NCBI RefSeq assembly: GCF_023700005.1
Contig: NZ_JAMLJK010000001.1
Span: 1,533,096-1,597,095 of the forward strand
Direction of reading: 5' to 3'
Length of the DNA stretch: 64,000 nt
DNA from: Larsenimonas rhizosphaerae
GTDB lineage: Bacteria; Pseudomonadota; Gammaproteobacteria; Pseudomonadales; Halomonadaceae
Part shown: one piece after another, positions 10,656-18,500 of the stretch
How positions within the stretch are numbered: position 1 is the first letter of the stretch
Layout: the number at the start of each line of letters is the position of its first letter
The notes under the pieces: generated by a model
What the model saw: only the letters and a program-made list of their open reading frames with translations
The model's database searches: none
What the model was told of the DNA's origin: nothing
Translations under genes and position numbers: made by a program

Positions 10656-11831
10656 ATGGATGTCTTGACGGTCCACTATACGCCAACAGCACTCAGGCTG
10701 CGGCTTCTGGGCGAGGGACGGCGTGCCGAGGTGCTGGCGCGTCAATGGGTAGGGCTTGGCGTAACGCTGACGCTTCACCCGCGCCAGCCACCCGAGGCAT
10801 CGCTTTCTGCGCTGCTGGACGCATGCCACTGGCAGCAGGTGAATACCCCACCGACGCCTGCGCCGGGAGATATCTGGGTCATCGCGCATGAGCAGCCGGA
10901 AGATGATCTGGTATGGCTTGACGAAGCGGAACGTGCAGGCGTACCGGTCTTTGCTCCCGGCTTTCCTGACCGGTCCACCGTGCATCTACCTGGGCGCTAT
11001 GTTCAGGGGCAGCCCGTCCGACCAGGCGTTGCCGGTCGTGGGCGGGTGACCCTGGTCGGGGCCGGTCCGGGTGATCCGGGGCTCTTGACCCAGAAGGCAG
11101 CGGTTTGTCTTCGAGATGCCGACGTGATCGTGCACGATCGACTGGTATCGCGTGAAATCCTGGCTCTGGCTTCTCCTGATGCCCAGCGGTTTTATGTGGG
11201 CAAGGAACGTTCCAATCACAGTGTGGCTCAGGACGATATCAATGATTCGCTCGCACGCTGGGCGCGGGCCGGTTATCACGTGGTGCGTCTCAAGGGCGGT
11301 GATCCCTTTATCTTCGGGCGTGGTGGTGAAGAGCTTGAGGTACTTGCCCGCGAGGGGGTGCCATTTGAAGTGGTGCCGGGTATTACTGCCGCGCTGGGGG
11401 TATCCGCCTGTACAGGAATCCCTCTGACACATCGAGATCATGCCCAGTCGGTACGCTTTATCACCGGGCACCTCAAAAATGGTAGTTGCGATCTGGACTG
11501 GCCTACGCTGGCGCACCCCGGCCAGACGCTGGTGTTTTACATGGGGTTGGGAACCCTCTCTGCGATCTGCGATAACCTGATAAGTCACGGTGCCTCACCC
11601 GAACGGCCGATTGCGCTGGTGGAGCAGGGCACCACGGCGCGTCAGCAGGTGCATGTAGGTACTCTGGCAGGCATTGCCGAGCAGATAAAATCGCTTGTTA
11701 TCGCCCCGCCAACCCTGATTATCGTTGGAGACGTGGTGTCACTGCATGAAACGCTGGCGTGGTTCGATCCTGAAACCGCTCCAAGCCTGGGGTGGAGCCA
11801 TGGCAAGCATCCAACGCCATCCACCACCTGA
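10656..11831 (+). CDS. cysG: Uroporphyrinogen-III C-methyltransferase (CysG with degenerate N-terminal domain)
   Basis: The C-terminal 270 residues are an intact SUMT domain making precorrin-2 for sirohaem: VTLVGAGPGDPGLLTQKA near residue 130, VIVHDRLVS, VVRLKGGDPFIFGRGGEE, VVPGITAALG, GIPLTHRDHAQSV. The first 115 residues align loosely with the CysG dehydrogenase/ferrochelatase domain (LLGEGRRAEVLAR where VVGGGxVAxRK is expected, then DIWVIAHEQ). The catalytic VVDD segment is replaced by FAPGFPD, and the roughly 100-residue dimerisation part is gone. Length is 391 against about 460 for CysG. The protein probably only methylates. A separate CysG-N/Met8-type enzyme would be needed elsewhere. 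The start has a GGGGA ribosome site. Confidence 0.88.
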   Translation: MDVLTVHYTPTALRLRLLGEGRRAEVLARQWVGLGVTLTLHPRQPPEASLSALLDACHWQQVNTPPTPAPGDIWVIAHEQPEDDLVWLDEAERAGVPVFAPGFPDRSTVHLPGRYVQGQPVRPGVAGRGRVTLVGAGPGDPGLLTQKAAVCLRDADVIVHDRLVSREILALASPDAQRFYVGKERSNHSVAQDDINDSLARWARAGYHVVRLKGGDPFIFGRGGEELEVLAREGVPFEVVPGITAALGVSACTGIPLTHRDHAQSVRFITGHLKNGSCDLDWPTLAHPGQTLVFYMGLGTLSAICDNLISHGASPERPIALVEQGTTARQQVHVGTLAGIAEQIKSLVIAPPTLIIVGDVVSLHETLAWFDPETAPSLGWSHGKHPTPSTT

Positions 11832-11857
11832 GATATGCCGGATGTGCATCTGGCCGA

Positions 11858-12028
11858 TTAAATCATGAAGGAGCGGTTCAGGATCATGACGATCAGGCAA
11901 AGCAGCAGGGGAGACAGGAAGCCGCCTGCCAGCATGGCAAAAAGCTTCAGTTCTTCTCCTCTGACCGTGTGCCGATAGTTGCGACTGCTGATATGGGGGG
12001 ACGGTGAGGTAAGGGTTGGTCTACTCAT
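11858..12028 (-). CDS. 56-residue single-span membrane protein, unknown
   Basis: This short ORF has a basic N-terminal half (RNYRHTVRGEELKLF) followed by a hydrophobic helix (AGGFLSPLLLCLIVMIL) and ends NRSFMI. Its ATG overlaps the stop of the preceding gene as ATGA (12025-12028), which strongly suggests translational coupling. The layout, basic residues then ELKLF and one helix, is loosely like the small NapE/TorE proteins of respiratory reductase operons, but conserved residues of that family are not evident, so no function is assigned. It ends convergently, 26 bp from cysG. Confidence 0.62.
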   Translation of the reverse strand: MSRPTLTSPSPHISSRNYRHTVRGEELKLFAMLAGGFLSPLLLCLIVMILNRSFMI

Positions 12029-12246
12029 GAGGCAAGATCCATCTGCGCCTGAATCAGCATGTCCATCAACCCCTCGTCATTGGTCTCCGGGCGTGTGGCG
12101 CGAAGAATGATAAAGGCTGTTCGATGCGCTGATTCAAACAGGCCCCAGGCATCTTCCGGGGTTTTCCGGAACTGGCTGACCCATTGGGAAAGCCAGTGCT
12201 GGCAGGGCGTAAACTGCTCCATGTAGGCATGACCCTGATCATTCAT
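12025..12246 (-). CDS. 73-residue protein, unknown
   Basis: Start at 12246 is preceded by GGAGGACCTC, a good ribosome site. The sequence is polar and helical (QHWLSQWVSQFRKTPEDAW, then LFESAHRTAFIILRATRPE) with no signal peptide or metal motif. I do not recognise the family. It is second in a minus-strand trio of small genes and is translationally coupled to the membrane protein gene after it, so the two products probably act together. Ninety-five bases separate it from the zinc-ribbon gene upstream, enough for its own promoter. Confidence 0.62.
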   Translation of the reverse strand: MNDQGHAYMEQFTPCQHWLSQWVSQFRKTPEDAWGLFESAHRTAFIILRATRPETNDEGLMDMLIQAQMDLAS

Positions 12247-12341
12247 GAGGTCCTCCAAGGCGTCGTCACCGACAGCGGTCCGGTTCTTGAGCGTACTGTT
12301 ACCAATGTACTATGCACTACGTGGTTCGTACAGGAAGACCG

Positions 12342-12575
12342 TTACGCGACGTCACGATAGCTCATGGCTCTCATGCGACGTTCCCGCCCTTGCTGGTAGA
12401 GGGCGATTTCCTCGCTCAGGGCAAGTTCTCTGGCTACCTGGCGGAATTCGCCAACCGTGCACAGGGGGTGATTATTGGGGCAATAGAGCCAACGCGACGC
12501 CGGGGTATGGCTGGTCAGGGTCGGCCAGTCGAGTGAACATCCGCACTCAGGGCAGCAAACATTTGAAGTGTTCAT
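12342..12575 (-). CDS. 77-residue zinc-ribbon protein, unknown
   Basis: The N-terminus has CCPECGCSL and later YCPNNHPLC: two Cys-x2-Cys/His-type knuckles about 24 residues apart, as in small zinc ribbons. The rest is a helical, charged tail (ELALSEEIALYQQGRERRMRAM). A ribosome site ACAGGA precedes the ATG at 12575. The function is unknown; such proteins may be nucleic-acid binders or assembly factors. It is first of the small-gene trio on the minus strand, facing away from the candidate RNA at 12600-12857. Confidence 0.62.
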   Translation of the reverse strand: MNTSNVCCPECGCSLDWPTLTSHTPASRWLYCPNNHPLCTVGEFRQVARELALSEEIALYQQGRERRMRAMSYRDVA

Positions 12576-12599
12576 GAGCGTTGTCCTGTAAAAGGGCGC

Positions 12600-12857
12600 A
12601 TCCTTGCGCGCTATCTCTGAAACTGTCCGTAACAGAATACAAAATATTATACATCATCTTGCTTTTAGTTGTACACATCCTGTGCAAAACATGCTGTCCA
12701 AAGCGGGTGCCATTAGAGCAGGGGGGTATGACAAATAAATGACGTATTTAATCGATCACGTGATGAACTTATTTGTTTAACCCAAGTCAATGTGAGTGCT
12801 GCCCATGGCGGCAGCATTCCCTGCGTATTTACGCCCAACACTGTGTTGGGCGTTTTT
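12600..12857 (+). ncRNA. Candidate small RNA ending in a strong terminator
   Basis: A gene-free stretch on the plus strand contains a stem TGCTGCC/GGCAGCA (12802-12821) and then a stem CGCCCAACAC/GTGTTGGGCG directly followed by seven T residues (12830-12857). The T run is on the plus strand, where no gene lies upstream. It cannot serve the minus-strand ABC operon, whose stop lies next to it. This suggests a short plus-strand transcript. The 5' end and promoter are not identified. Confidence 0.35.
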
Positions 12858-13640
12858 TTATGCAGGAATAACGGGATCGGGAGGAAGGTAGTCAATCAAC
12901 AGGCCGCCGTGAGCGGGGGAAGTCGCAACGCGTGCATTGACCCTGTAGGTGTGTTTGATCAGCTCGGGGGTAAGTACCTCCCCTGGAGTGCCCTGTGCGA
13001 TCAGTTGCCCCTGATCAAGAACAATCAATTGATCGCAGTAACCGGCGGCCAGGTTCAGATCATGCAATGACACGATGCAGGTGACCGGCAGGGTATTGAT
13101 CAGTGTCAGGAGTTCGAGCTGGTGTTGAATATCAAGATGATTGGTAGGTTCATCCAGTAGCAGTATATCCGGCTTCTGCGCCAGCGCCCTGGCGATCTGG
13201 GTCCTTTGACGCTCACCACCGGAAAGGCTGTGCCAGCGGCGATGCTGAAGGGCTGTCAGACCGGTATGTTGGAGGGCGCACTCAAGAGCCTGCTGGTCCA
13301 CCTGTTGCCAATGACTGAAGGCGCCCCGGTGGGGTATTCGCCCCAGCGCGGCCACCTCCTTGATGGTCAGGTCTACATCGGTCACGGCATGCTGCTCTAC
13401 CAGTGACAGGCGCTGTGCGATATGACGCCTGCCGAGCGTATCGAGACGGACGCCTTCCATTGTCACGCCGCCGCTGTCTGGCCGCGTCAGCCCGGCCAGA
13501 CAGCGGAGCAGGGTTGACTTGCCCGACCCGTTCGGGCCCAGCAGGCCGACGGTCTGATGGCGGTTGACGGTCAGGGTGATATCGTCAAGCAGCAGATGGG
13601 CCTGAGCCTTCAGGCTCAGGTGGTGTGTACTGAGCATCAT
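12858..13640 (-). CDS. ABC importer ATP-binding protein (FecE/BtuD type)
   Basis: Cytoplasmic ATPase of a type II ABC importer. It has Walker A LLGPNGSGKSTLL near residue 35, signature LSGGERQR near 140, Walker B ILLLDEPTNHLD, and the H-loop VSLHDLNLA. Length 260 is normal. The start overlaps the permease stop by 4 bp (13637-13640), so it is third in the operon: binding protein, permease, ATPase. The Zur-like box upstream of the operon suggests zinc, a zincophore complex, or a zinc-sparing metal as substrate, although the sequence family is otherwise that of siderophore and cobalamin importers. Confidence 0.9.
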   Translation of the reverse strand: MMLSTHHLSLKAQAHLLLDDITLTVNRHQTVGLLGPNGSGKSTLLRCLAGLTRPDSGGVTMEGVRLDTLGRRHIAQRLSLVEQHAVTDVDLTIKEVAALGRIPHRGAFSHWQQVDQQALECALQHTGLTALQHRRWHSLSGGERQRTQIARALAQKPDILLLDEPTNHLDIQHQLELLTLINTLPVTCIVSLHDLNLAAGYCDQLIVLDQGQLIAQGTPGEVLTPELIKHTYRVNARVATSPAHGGLLIDYLPPDPVIPA

Positions 13641-14671
13641 GGTCCGGGTCTGTGTCGATAGAGAATAAGGGCAAAGGCAGGGGCTCCCACCAGAGCAGTA
13701 ACTACCCCGATGGGCAATACCTGTTGTGGCACCAGCATGCGAGAGCCGATATCGGCCAGTACCATGAAGTTGGCACCAATGACCACCGAGGCAGGAATCA
13801 GACGGAGATGGTTCGGCCCTGCCAGAAAGCGGGCGGCGTGCGGGATCACTAGGCCAATAAAGCCGACAGCCCCGATGATACTGACGATAATGGCGGTCAT
13901 CAGCGCCGTTATCGTCAACAGTACAATGCGTACCGTCGTGACCGGTATGCCCATTGATGCGGCGCTGTCCTCCCCGAAGGCAAAGGCATCAAGCGCCCGG
14001 GCAAACAGCAGAACCACGACCGTGCCACAGGCTACCGTTCCCAGGGCAAGCAGGGCATCAGGCCAGCGTACGCCGGACAGGCTACCCAGCAGCCAGAACA
14101 TGACGCTGCGGGACTGTTCAGCGTTGGCGGATGTACTGACCACCCAGGCGGTGAGGGCATTGAACAACTGAGCTCCTGCCACGCCAGCCAGGATGACGCG
14201 CGTGGTGCCCCCCTGTAATCCTCGAGCCAGCATCAGCACCAGGGTAAAGGCCAGGATGGCGCCTGAAAAGGCACCCGCCGATACCCCAAGTACACCGCCG
14301 CCGACACCAAGCAGCATGACCATGACCGCGCCGGTGGACGCGCCTGCGGAAATGCCAAGTACATAAGGTTCGGCCAGTGCATTGCGCAGCAACGCCTGAA
14401 GGATGACACCACACAGGGCCAGGCCGGCACCGGCGCAGGCAGCCATCAGGGCTCGGCTCATGCGGTATTGCCACACGATCCCTTCCTCGATGGGTGCAAT
14501 ATCGAAATGACTGATGCCGGTACCGTTGACGATGGCCTTGAGTGTCGTATCAAGGGAAATGGGCATGGTGCCAATGGACGCCGCCAGCGCCATCATCAGC
14601 CCCAGCATGGCACACCCACCGGCCAGTAAAAGCCAGCGTGCACGGGGATGTCCGGCCAGCCAGCGGATCAT
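13637..14671 (-). CDS. ABC importer permease (FecCD family)
   Basis: The 344-residue inner-membrane permease has about nine to ten helices and typical FecCD landmarks: YRMSRALMAACAGAGLALCGVILQ, a LAEPYVLGISAGASTGA stretch near residue 100, and GFIGLVIPHAARFLAGPNHLRLIP near residue 270, the coupling region that touches the ATPase. Its ATG overlaps the stop of the binding-protein gene by 4 bp, and its stop overlaps the ATPase start likewise, so the three are translated as one coupled operon. Substrate is discussed under the binding protein and the Zur-like operator. Confidence 0.9.
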   Translation of the reverse strand: MIRWLAGHPRARWLLLAGGCAMLGLMMALAASIGTMPISLDTTLKAIVNGTGISHFDIAPIEEGIVWQYRMSRALMAACAGAGLALCGVILQALLRNALAEPYVLGISAGASTGAVMVMLLGVGGGVLGVSAGAFSGAILAFTLVLMLARGLQGGTTRVILAGVAGAQLFNALTAWVVSTSANAEQSRSVMFWLLGSLSGVRWPDALLALGTVACGTVVVLLFARALDAFAFGEDSAASMGIPVTTVRIVLLTITALMTAIIVSIIGAVGFIGLVIPHAARFLAGPNHLRLIPASVVIGANFMVLADIGSRMLVPQQVLPIGVVTALVGAPAFALILYRHRPGP

Positions 14672-15708
14672 GACGCCGGAGCAATATCAGGCAGCGCCTG
14701 ACTGATCCGCTCGAGTGCATCCACCACTCGCAACGAAGGATTCAGGGACTGGGCCGGCACAATGACGACATGATTGTTCCTGACGGCGCGAAGCTCTCGG
14801 GTCACCGGATCCGCGCGCAGAAACGCAAGTTTTTGTGCAATATCATCAGCGGGGTACAGGCGTCGCTCCATGTCCGCCAGCACAATGATATCCGGGTCTG
14901 CCGCGGCAATACGTTCCCAGCTGACAGTGGGCCACTCCTGAGTGGAATCGATCACGTTCTCAAGGTGCAGTTCACGGTTGATCCATGCCGGGGCGCCCAT
15001 GTTGCCGGCCACCCAGGCATCGCCCTGAAGTCGCGGGCTCGAGAACCAGTACACCACTTTCAGTGGCGCTTTTTCAGGTAGGGAAGCGGCTTGTTGACGG
15101 GCCTTCCGAATGCGCTCTTCAAGCGCCCTGCCGAGGGCTTCACCCCGGGCAGGGACATCAAATATCCGGGCCAGTTGTCTGATTTCCAGCAGGATCTGCG
15201 CCATGGTGAATGGGCGTACTCTGGCCCCGTCACTATTGGATGTATCGGTGACCTGCTTGCCGATGCAGTCACTGGGCGAAACCCAGGTCGCAATGCCCAG
15301 TTCCTCGAACTGGTGACGTGTTGCCACTTCACCATGGGGCCCCAGATGGTAGGTGTACTGCGCGGCGACAAAATCAGGTCGCCGTGCCGCGACGGCTTCA
15401 AGGCTCGGTGCATTGTCGGACAGGCGAGGAATATCGCGGCCCCTGGTAGCAAGGCGTTCCGGCAGCGGGCCAAACCAGACGCCGGTGCCTGCCATCCTGT
15501 CATCAAGCCCCAGTGCCAGAAACAGCTCGGTTTCATGCTGGCCCAGAGTGACTACACGCTCGGGAGGGCGGTCAAGGGTCACCTGATGGCCGCAATTATC
15601 GATGACAAGCGGCCAGCTGGTATGGGCGGGTGCTGACCCGGCAGCGGCCAGTGAACACCATAGGGTCGTTATTCCTCCCATCAGCCAGCCCCGAATACCG
15701 ATACGCAT
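14668..15708 (-). CDS. Periplasmic binding protein of the FecCD-type importer
   Basis: The 346-residue protein has a signal peptide (MRIGIRGWLMGG, cleavage near APA-HT) and the FecB/BtuF two-lobe pattern: VTLDRPPERVVTLGQHETELFLALGLDDRM, RRPDFVAAQYTY, and PDIIVLADMERRLYP in the C-lobe. An AAGGA ribosome site sits 6 bases before the ATG. A near-perfect Zur-type box lies 13-27 bp upstream. P. aeruginosa PA2911-2914 is, as I recall, a comparable Zur-controlled FecCD-type system with a TonB receptor; none is adjacent here. Zinc-related transport is therefore inferred from regulation rather than from residues. Confidence 0.85.
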   Translation of the reverse strand: MRIGIRGWLMGGITTLWCSLAAAGSAPAHTSWPLVIDNCGHQVTLDRPPERVVTLGQHETELFLALGLDDRMAGTGVWFGPLPERLATRGRDIPRLSDNAPSLEAVAARRPDFVAAQYTYHLGPHGEVATRHQFEELGIATWVSPSDCIGKQVTDTSNSDGARVRPFTMAQILLEIRQLARIFDVPARGEALGRALEERIRKARQQAASLPEKAPLKVVYWFSSPRLQGDAWVAGNMGAPAWINRELHLENVIDSTQEWPTVSWERIAAADPDIIVLADMERRLYPADDIAQKLAFLRADPVTRELRAVRNNHVVIVPAQSLNPSLRVVDALERISQALPDIAPAS

Positions 15709-15720
15709 GCATTTTCCTTT

Positions 15721-15735
15721 TGTTATCTTATAACA
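15721..15735. promoter_or_regulatory. Zur-like operator TGTTATCTTATAACA
   Basis: A 15-base palindrome with 6-base arms TGTTAT/ATAACA and a 3-base centre. The core of the gammaproteobacterial Zur box is TGTTATAnTATAACA; this site differs at one position. It overlaps a plausible minus-strand -10 region and lies 13 bp before the start codon at 15708, a classic repressor position. The Zur gene itself is not in the window. Confidence 0.7.
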
Positions 15736-15876
15736 ATTAACGGTGACGGCGCATGATAAAGGAATTTATCCCTGCGTGCAGTGATGTGGTGATGGCCTGG
15801 CCGCGTGTTGCGCCTGGCAAAGCCTGGGTTGATCTTAATATTGGAACCTGGCAGAAAGTAACCTTGGTGCTCATGT

Positions 15877-15890
15877 TTAACCATAGTTAA
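15877..15890. promoter_or_regulatory. Palindrome TTAACCATAGTTAA upstream of sitA
   Basis: Inverted repeat TTAAC-CATA-GTTAA, 40 bp before the sitA start. Metalloregulators of the DtxR/MntR or Fur/Mur type bind palindromes of similar size at Mn importer genes. The exact sequence is not one I can match to a published consensus, so the regulator is inferred from position only. Confidence 0.5.
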
Positions 15891-15929
15891 TCTAGTGAAC
15901 CACGAATTGACATGATACAGGGTAATGCC

Positions 15930-16874
15930 ATGCCATGGACGACGCGCTCACCAGTGATATCAGCCGCCCGAGGGTGGCAGGCCGGCCTTTGTGCCCTGGT
16001 ATTCGGCCTGCTTTCAGGCCCTCTCATGGCGGAGTCCCGGCCTGTTGTCGTCACCACGTTCACGATTCTGGCCGATATGGGGCGGGAGGTGGCGGGGGAC
16101 AAGGCGGAAGTTGTCTCGATGATTCCTGCCGGGGCTGATGTCCATGAATATGCACCGACGCCCAGAGATATTATTCAGACTCGTCGTGCGGATCTGGTGG
16201 TATGGAACGGGCTGGGGCTGGAGCGCTGGTTCGAGCGGTTCTATCAGGGGATGTCGTCGGTGCCGTCGGCCGTACTGTCTGACGGGGTGACGCCGATCCT
16301 GCTGGGTGAGGGCCGCTATCAGGGCAAGCCCAATCCACATGCCTGGATGGCACCTGCCAACGCGGTCATTTACGTCAATAATTTCCGTGATGCCCTGATT
16401 GATATCGATCCGACAAACCGCGACGCTTATACCAGAAATGCGGCGCAGTATGTGGCCCGCATCCAGGCCATCGATACCACCCTGAAAGCGCAACTTGCCC
16501 GTATTCCGGCGTCGCAGCGATACCTGGCCACCTGTGAGGGGGCCTTTTCCTACCTGACCACGGCCTATGGCTTCAATGAGTTGTATCTCTGGGCCGTGAA
16601 TGCAGAACAGGAAGGCTCTCCACAGCAGGTTCGCCACCTGGTTGACGCCGTGCGCACGAAGCAGGTGCCGGTAACCTTCTGTGAAAGCACGGTCAGTGAT
16701 CGGGCAATGCGTCAGGTTACTCGGGAAACCGGCGCCCGTTACGGGGGTGTGCTGTACGTTGATTCCCTGACCTCTGCCGAGGGCCAGGTACCTACCTATC
16801 TTGCGCTGCTGGCGCACAACGCCAGGGCCATGGCTGCCGGATTCGGTGTCGAGCAGAACGAGGTGACGCCATGA
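15930..16874 (+). CDS. sitA: Mn/Fe-binding periplasmic protein, SitA/MntA type
   Basis: Cluster A-I metal-binding lipoprotein-like family (ZnuA/PsaA/SitA). After a signal peptide (cleavage near LMA-ES), the likely metal ligands are His in DVHEYAPTPRD, His in NPHAWM, Glu in CEGAFSYL and Asp in YVDSLT. The His-His-Glu-Asp set marks Mn/Fe proteins (SitA, YfeA, PsaA); zinc-specific ZnuA has a third His and a His-rich loop, neither present. ATG at 15930 has CAGGGT 7 bases upstream, better than the in-frame ATG at 15912. It is first gene of sitABCD, with a 4-bp overlap to sitB. Confidence 0.88.
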   Translation: MPWTTRSPVISAARGWQAGLCALVFGLLSGPLMAESRPVVVTTFTILADMGREVAGDKAEVVSMIPAGADVHEYAPTPRDIIQTRRADLVVWNGLGLERWFERFYQGMSSVPSAVLSDGVTPILLGEGRYQGKPNPHAWMAPANAVIYVNNFRDALIDIDPTNRDAYTRNAAQYVARIQAIDTTLKAQLARIPASQRYLATCEGAFSYLTTAYGFNELYLWAVNAEQEGSPQQVRHLVDAVRTKQVPVTFCESTVSDRAMRQVTRETGARYGGVLYVDSLTSAEGQVPTYLALLAHNARAMAAGFGVEQNEVTP

Positions 16875-17641
16875 CCGGTACGCCATCGACTGAAGGTGTG
16901 GCAGCCATCGATATCCAGCACCTTGGGGTGCGATATGCCAACGGCCATCTCGCCCTCGAGGATATTACCCTGACACTGGCGCCTGGTGAGGTCTGTGCAC
17001 TGATTGGTACCAATGGCAGTGGCAAGTCCACCCTGTGCAAGGCCCTTCTGGGTTTGATCAGGCCGACGACGGGCAGCATTTCAGTGCAGGGCGGGCCGAT
17101 TGCCCAGGCGCGCCGCCGAGGGAGTATCGCTTACGTACCGCAGGCCGAGGACGTGGACTGGGACTTTCCGGTATCCGTGCGTGATGTAGTCATGATGGGA
17201 CGGCAGGGGCACATGAACTGGTTGCGTCTTGCCCGACGTCATGATCACGCTCTGGTAATGGCAGCCCTTGAACGGCTTGATATCACGGCACTGGCGGATC
17301 GTCAGATAGGCGAGCTGTCGGGCGGCCAGAAAAAACGGGTATTTCTGGCGCGTGCGCTGGCACAGCAGGCGGCCATTCTGGTACTGGATGAACCCTTTAC
17401 CGGGGTGGATGTTGGCACCGAGCAGTGCATCCAGTCGCTGGTTCGTGACCAGGGACGGGAGGGCATGGCGGTGCTGGTCGTGACGCACGGGCTGGCATCC
17501 CTTGCACAGTACTGTGACAGTGTTGCCATGATCCACCAGCGCATGATCGCGGTTGGGCCGGTCGACACGACATTGACACAGGCCAATTTTCAGGCGGCCT
17601 TTGGTGGTCATCCGATGATGATGACTGACGAGGCCCATTGA
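16871..17641 (+). CDS. sitB: Mn/Fe ABC importer ATPase
   Basis: The 256-residue ATPase has Walker A LIGTNGSGKSTLCKALLG, the family Q-loop region YVPQAEDVDWDFPVSV (the DWDFP stretch is characteristic of Mn/Zn importers), signature LSGGQKKR, and Walker B ILVLDEPFTGVD. It overlaps sitA by ATGA and is followed one base later by the first permease gene. It powers the SitC/SitD permeases for Mn2+ or Fe2+ uptake. Confidence 0.92.
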   Translation: MTGTPSTEGVAAIDIQHLGVRYANGHLALEDITLTLAPGEVCALIGTNGSGKSTLCKALLGLIRPTTGSISVQGGPIAQARRRGSIAYVPQAEDVDWDFPVSVRDVVMMGRQGHMNWLRLARRHDHALVMAALERLDITALADRQIGELSGGQKKRVFLARALAQQAAILVLDEPFTGVDVGTEQCIQSLVRDQGREGMAVLVVTHGLASLAQYCDSVAMIHQRMIAVGPVDTTLTQANFQAAFGGHPMMMTDEAH

Positions 17642-17642
17642 T

Positions 17643-18500
17643 ATGCTGGAATGGCTGACCGCTCCCTTCGCCTATGATTTCATGAGTCGCGCCATCATGT
17701 GCGCCACACTGATCGGCGCGGTATGCGCGCTGCTGTCCTGCTTTGTAACGCTCAAGGGGCTTTCCCTGATGGGGGATGCGCTTTCCCATGCGGTTGTACC
17801 CGGCGTGGCGATTGCCTGGTGGGCCGGGTGGCCGCTGACACTGGCGGCCTTTATCACTGGCCTGCTGGCGGTTGGGGCCATGGGCGTGGTGCGCCGGCAC
17901 ACGGCGTTGAAGGGGGATGCTGTCATCGGGGTTGTTTTTACCGCCTTTCTGGCCCTTGGGCTGGTGATCGTATCGCTCAACCCGGCTGGTGTGCAGCTGT
18001 CGACCATCCTGTTCGGCAATCTGCTGGGCATAGGTGACGGCCAGGCGCTGCAACTGATGCTCATGAGCCTTGGGTGTGTGCTGGCCATTGGCCTGTGCTG
18101 GAAGGATCTGCGACTGGTCTGTTTCGATGAGCGTCACGCCTGGTGTATCGGCCTGCCGGTGCGTCGTCTCAATGCCCTGCTTCTGGCCCTGCTGTCATTG
18201 ATGACCGTGGCCGGGCTGCAGGCGGTAGGGGCGTTACTGGTCATGGCGATGCTGATTACTCCCGGTGCGACGGCCTGGCTTGTCAGTCATCGGCTGGGAC
18301 ATATGCTTTGTCTGGCGCCGGTGTGCGGCGGAGGCAGCGCCTTTCTGGGCAGCTGGCTCAGCTTTCACACCAACACCTCGGTAGGAGGCACCATTGTGCT
18401 GCTCCAGACCGGATTATTTCTCGTGGTGTTGATGATCTCATCCTGCCTTGGCCGGCGTCGAACGCGCCGAATGGTGGCCGCAGTGGAGGCCACATCATGA
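17643..18500 (+). CDS. sitC: Mn/Fe ABC importer permease 1
   Basis: ABC-3 family permease of 285 residues with about eight to nine helices. Family landmarks are FDFMSRA-like start (YDFMSRAIMCATLIG), LKGLSLMGDALSHAVVPGVA near residue 40, FGNLLGIGDGQALQL, and VGALLVMAMLITPGATAWL near residue 195. The paired gene sitD follows with an ATGA overlap, and the two products probably form a heterodimer. They share the same sequence pattern, which points to ancient duplication. Confidence 0.9.
   Translation: MLEWLTAPFAYDFMSRAIMCATLIGAVCALLSCFVTLKGLSLMGDALSHAVVPGVAIAWWAGWPLTLAAFITGLLAVGAMGVVRRHTALKGDAVIGVVFTAFLALGLVIVSLNPAGVQLSTILFGNLLGIGDGQALQLMLMSLGCVLAIGLCWKDLRLVCFDERHAWCIGLPVRRLNALLLALLSLMTVAGLQAVGALLVMAMLITPGATAWLVSHRLGHMLCLAPVCGGGSAFLGSWLSFHTNTSVGGTIVLLQTGLFLVVLMISSCLGRRRTRRMVAAVEATS

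Noticed and set aside
12830-12857. Hairpin as the terminator of the minus-strand FecCD-type operon
   Set aside because: The T run is on the plus strand; on the minus strand the hairpin is preceded by A residues and followed by GTAAAT.
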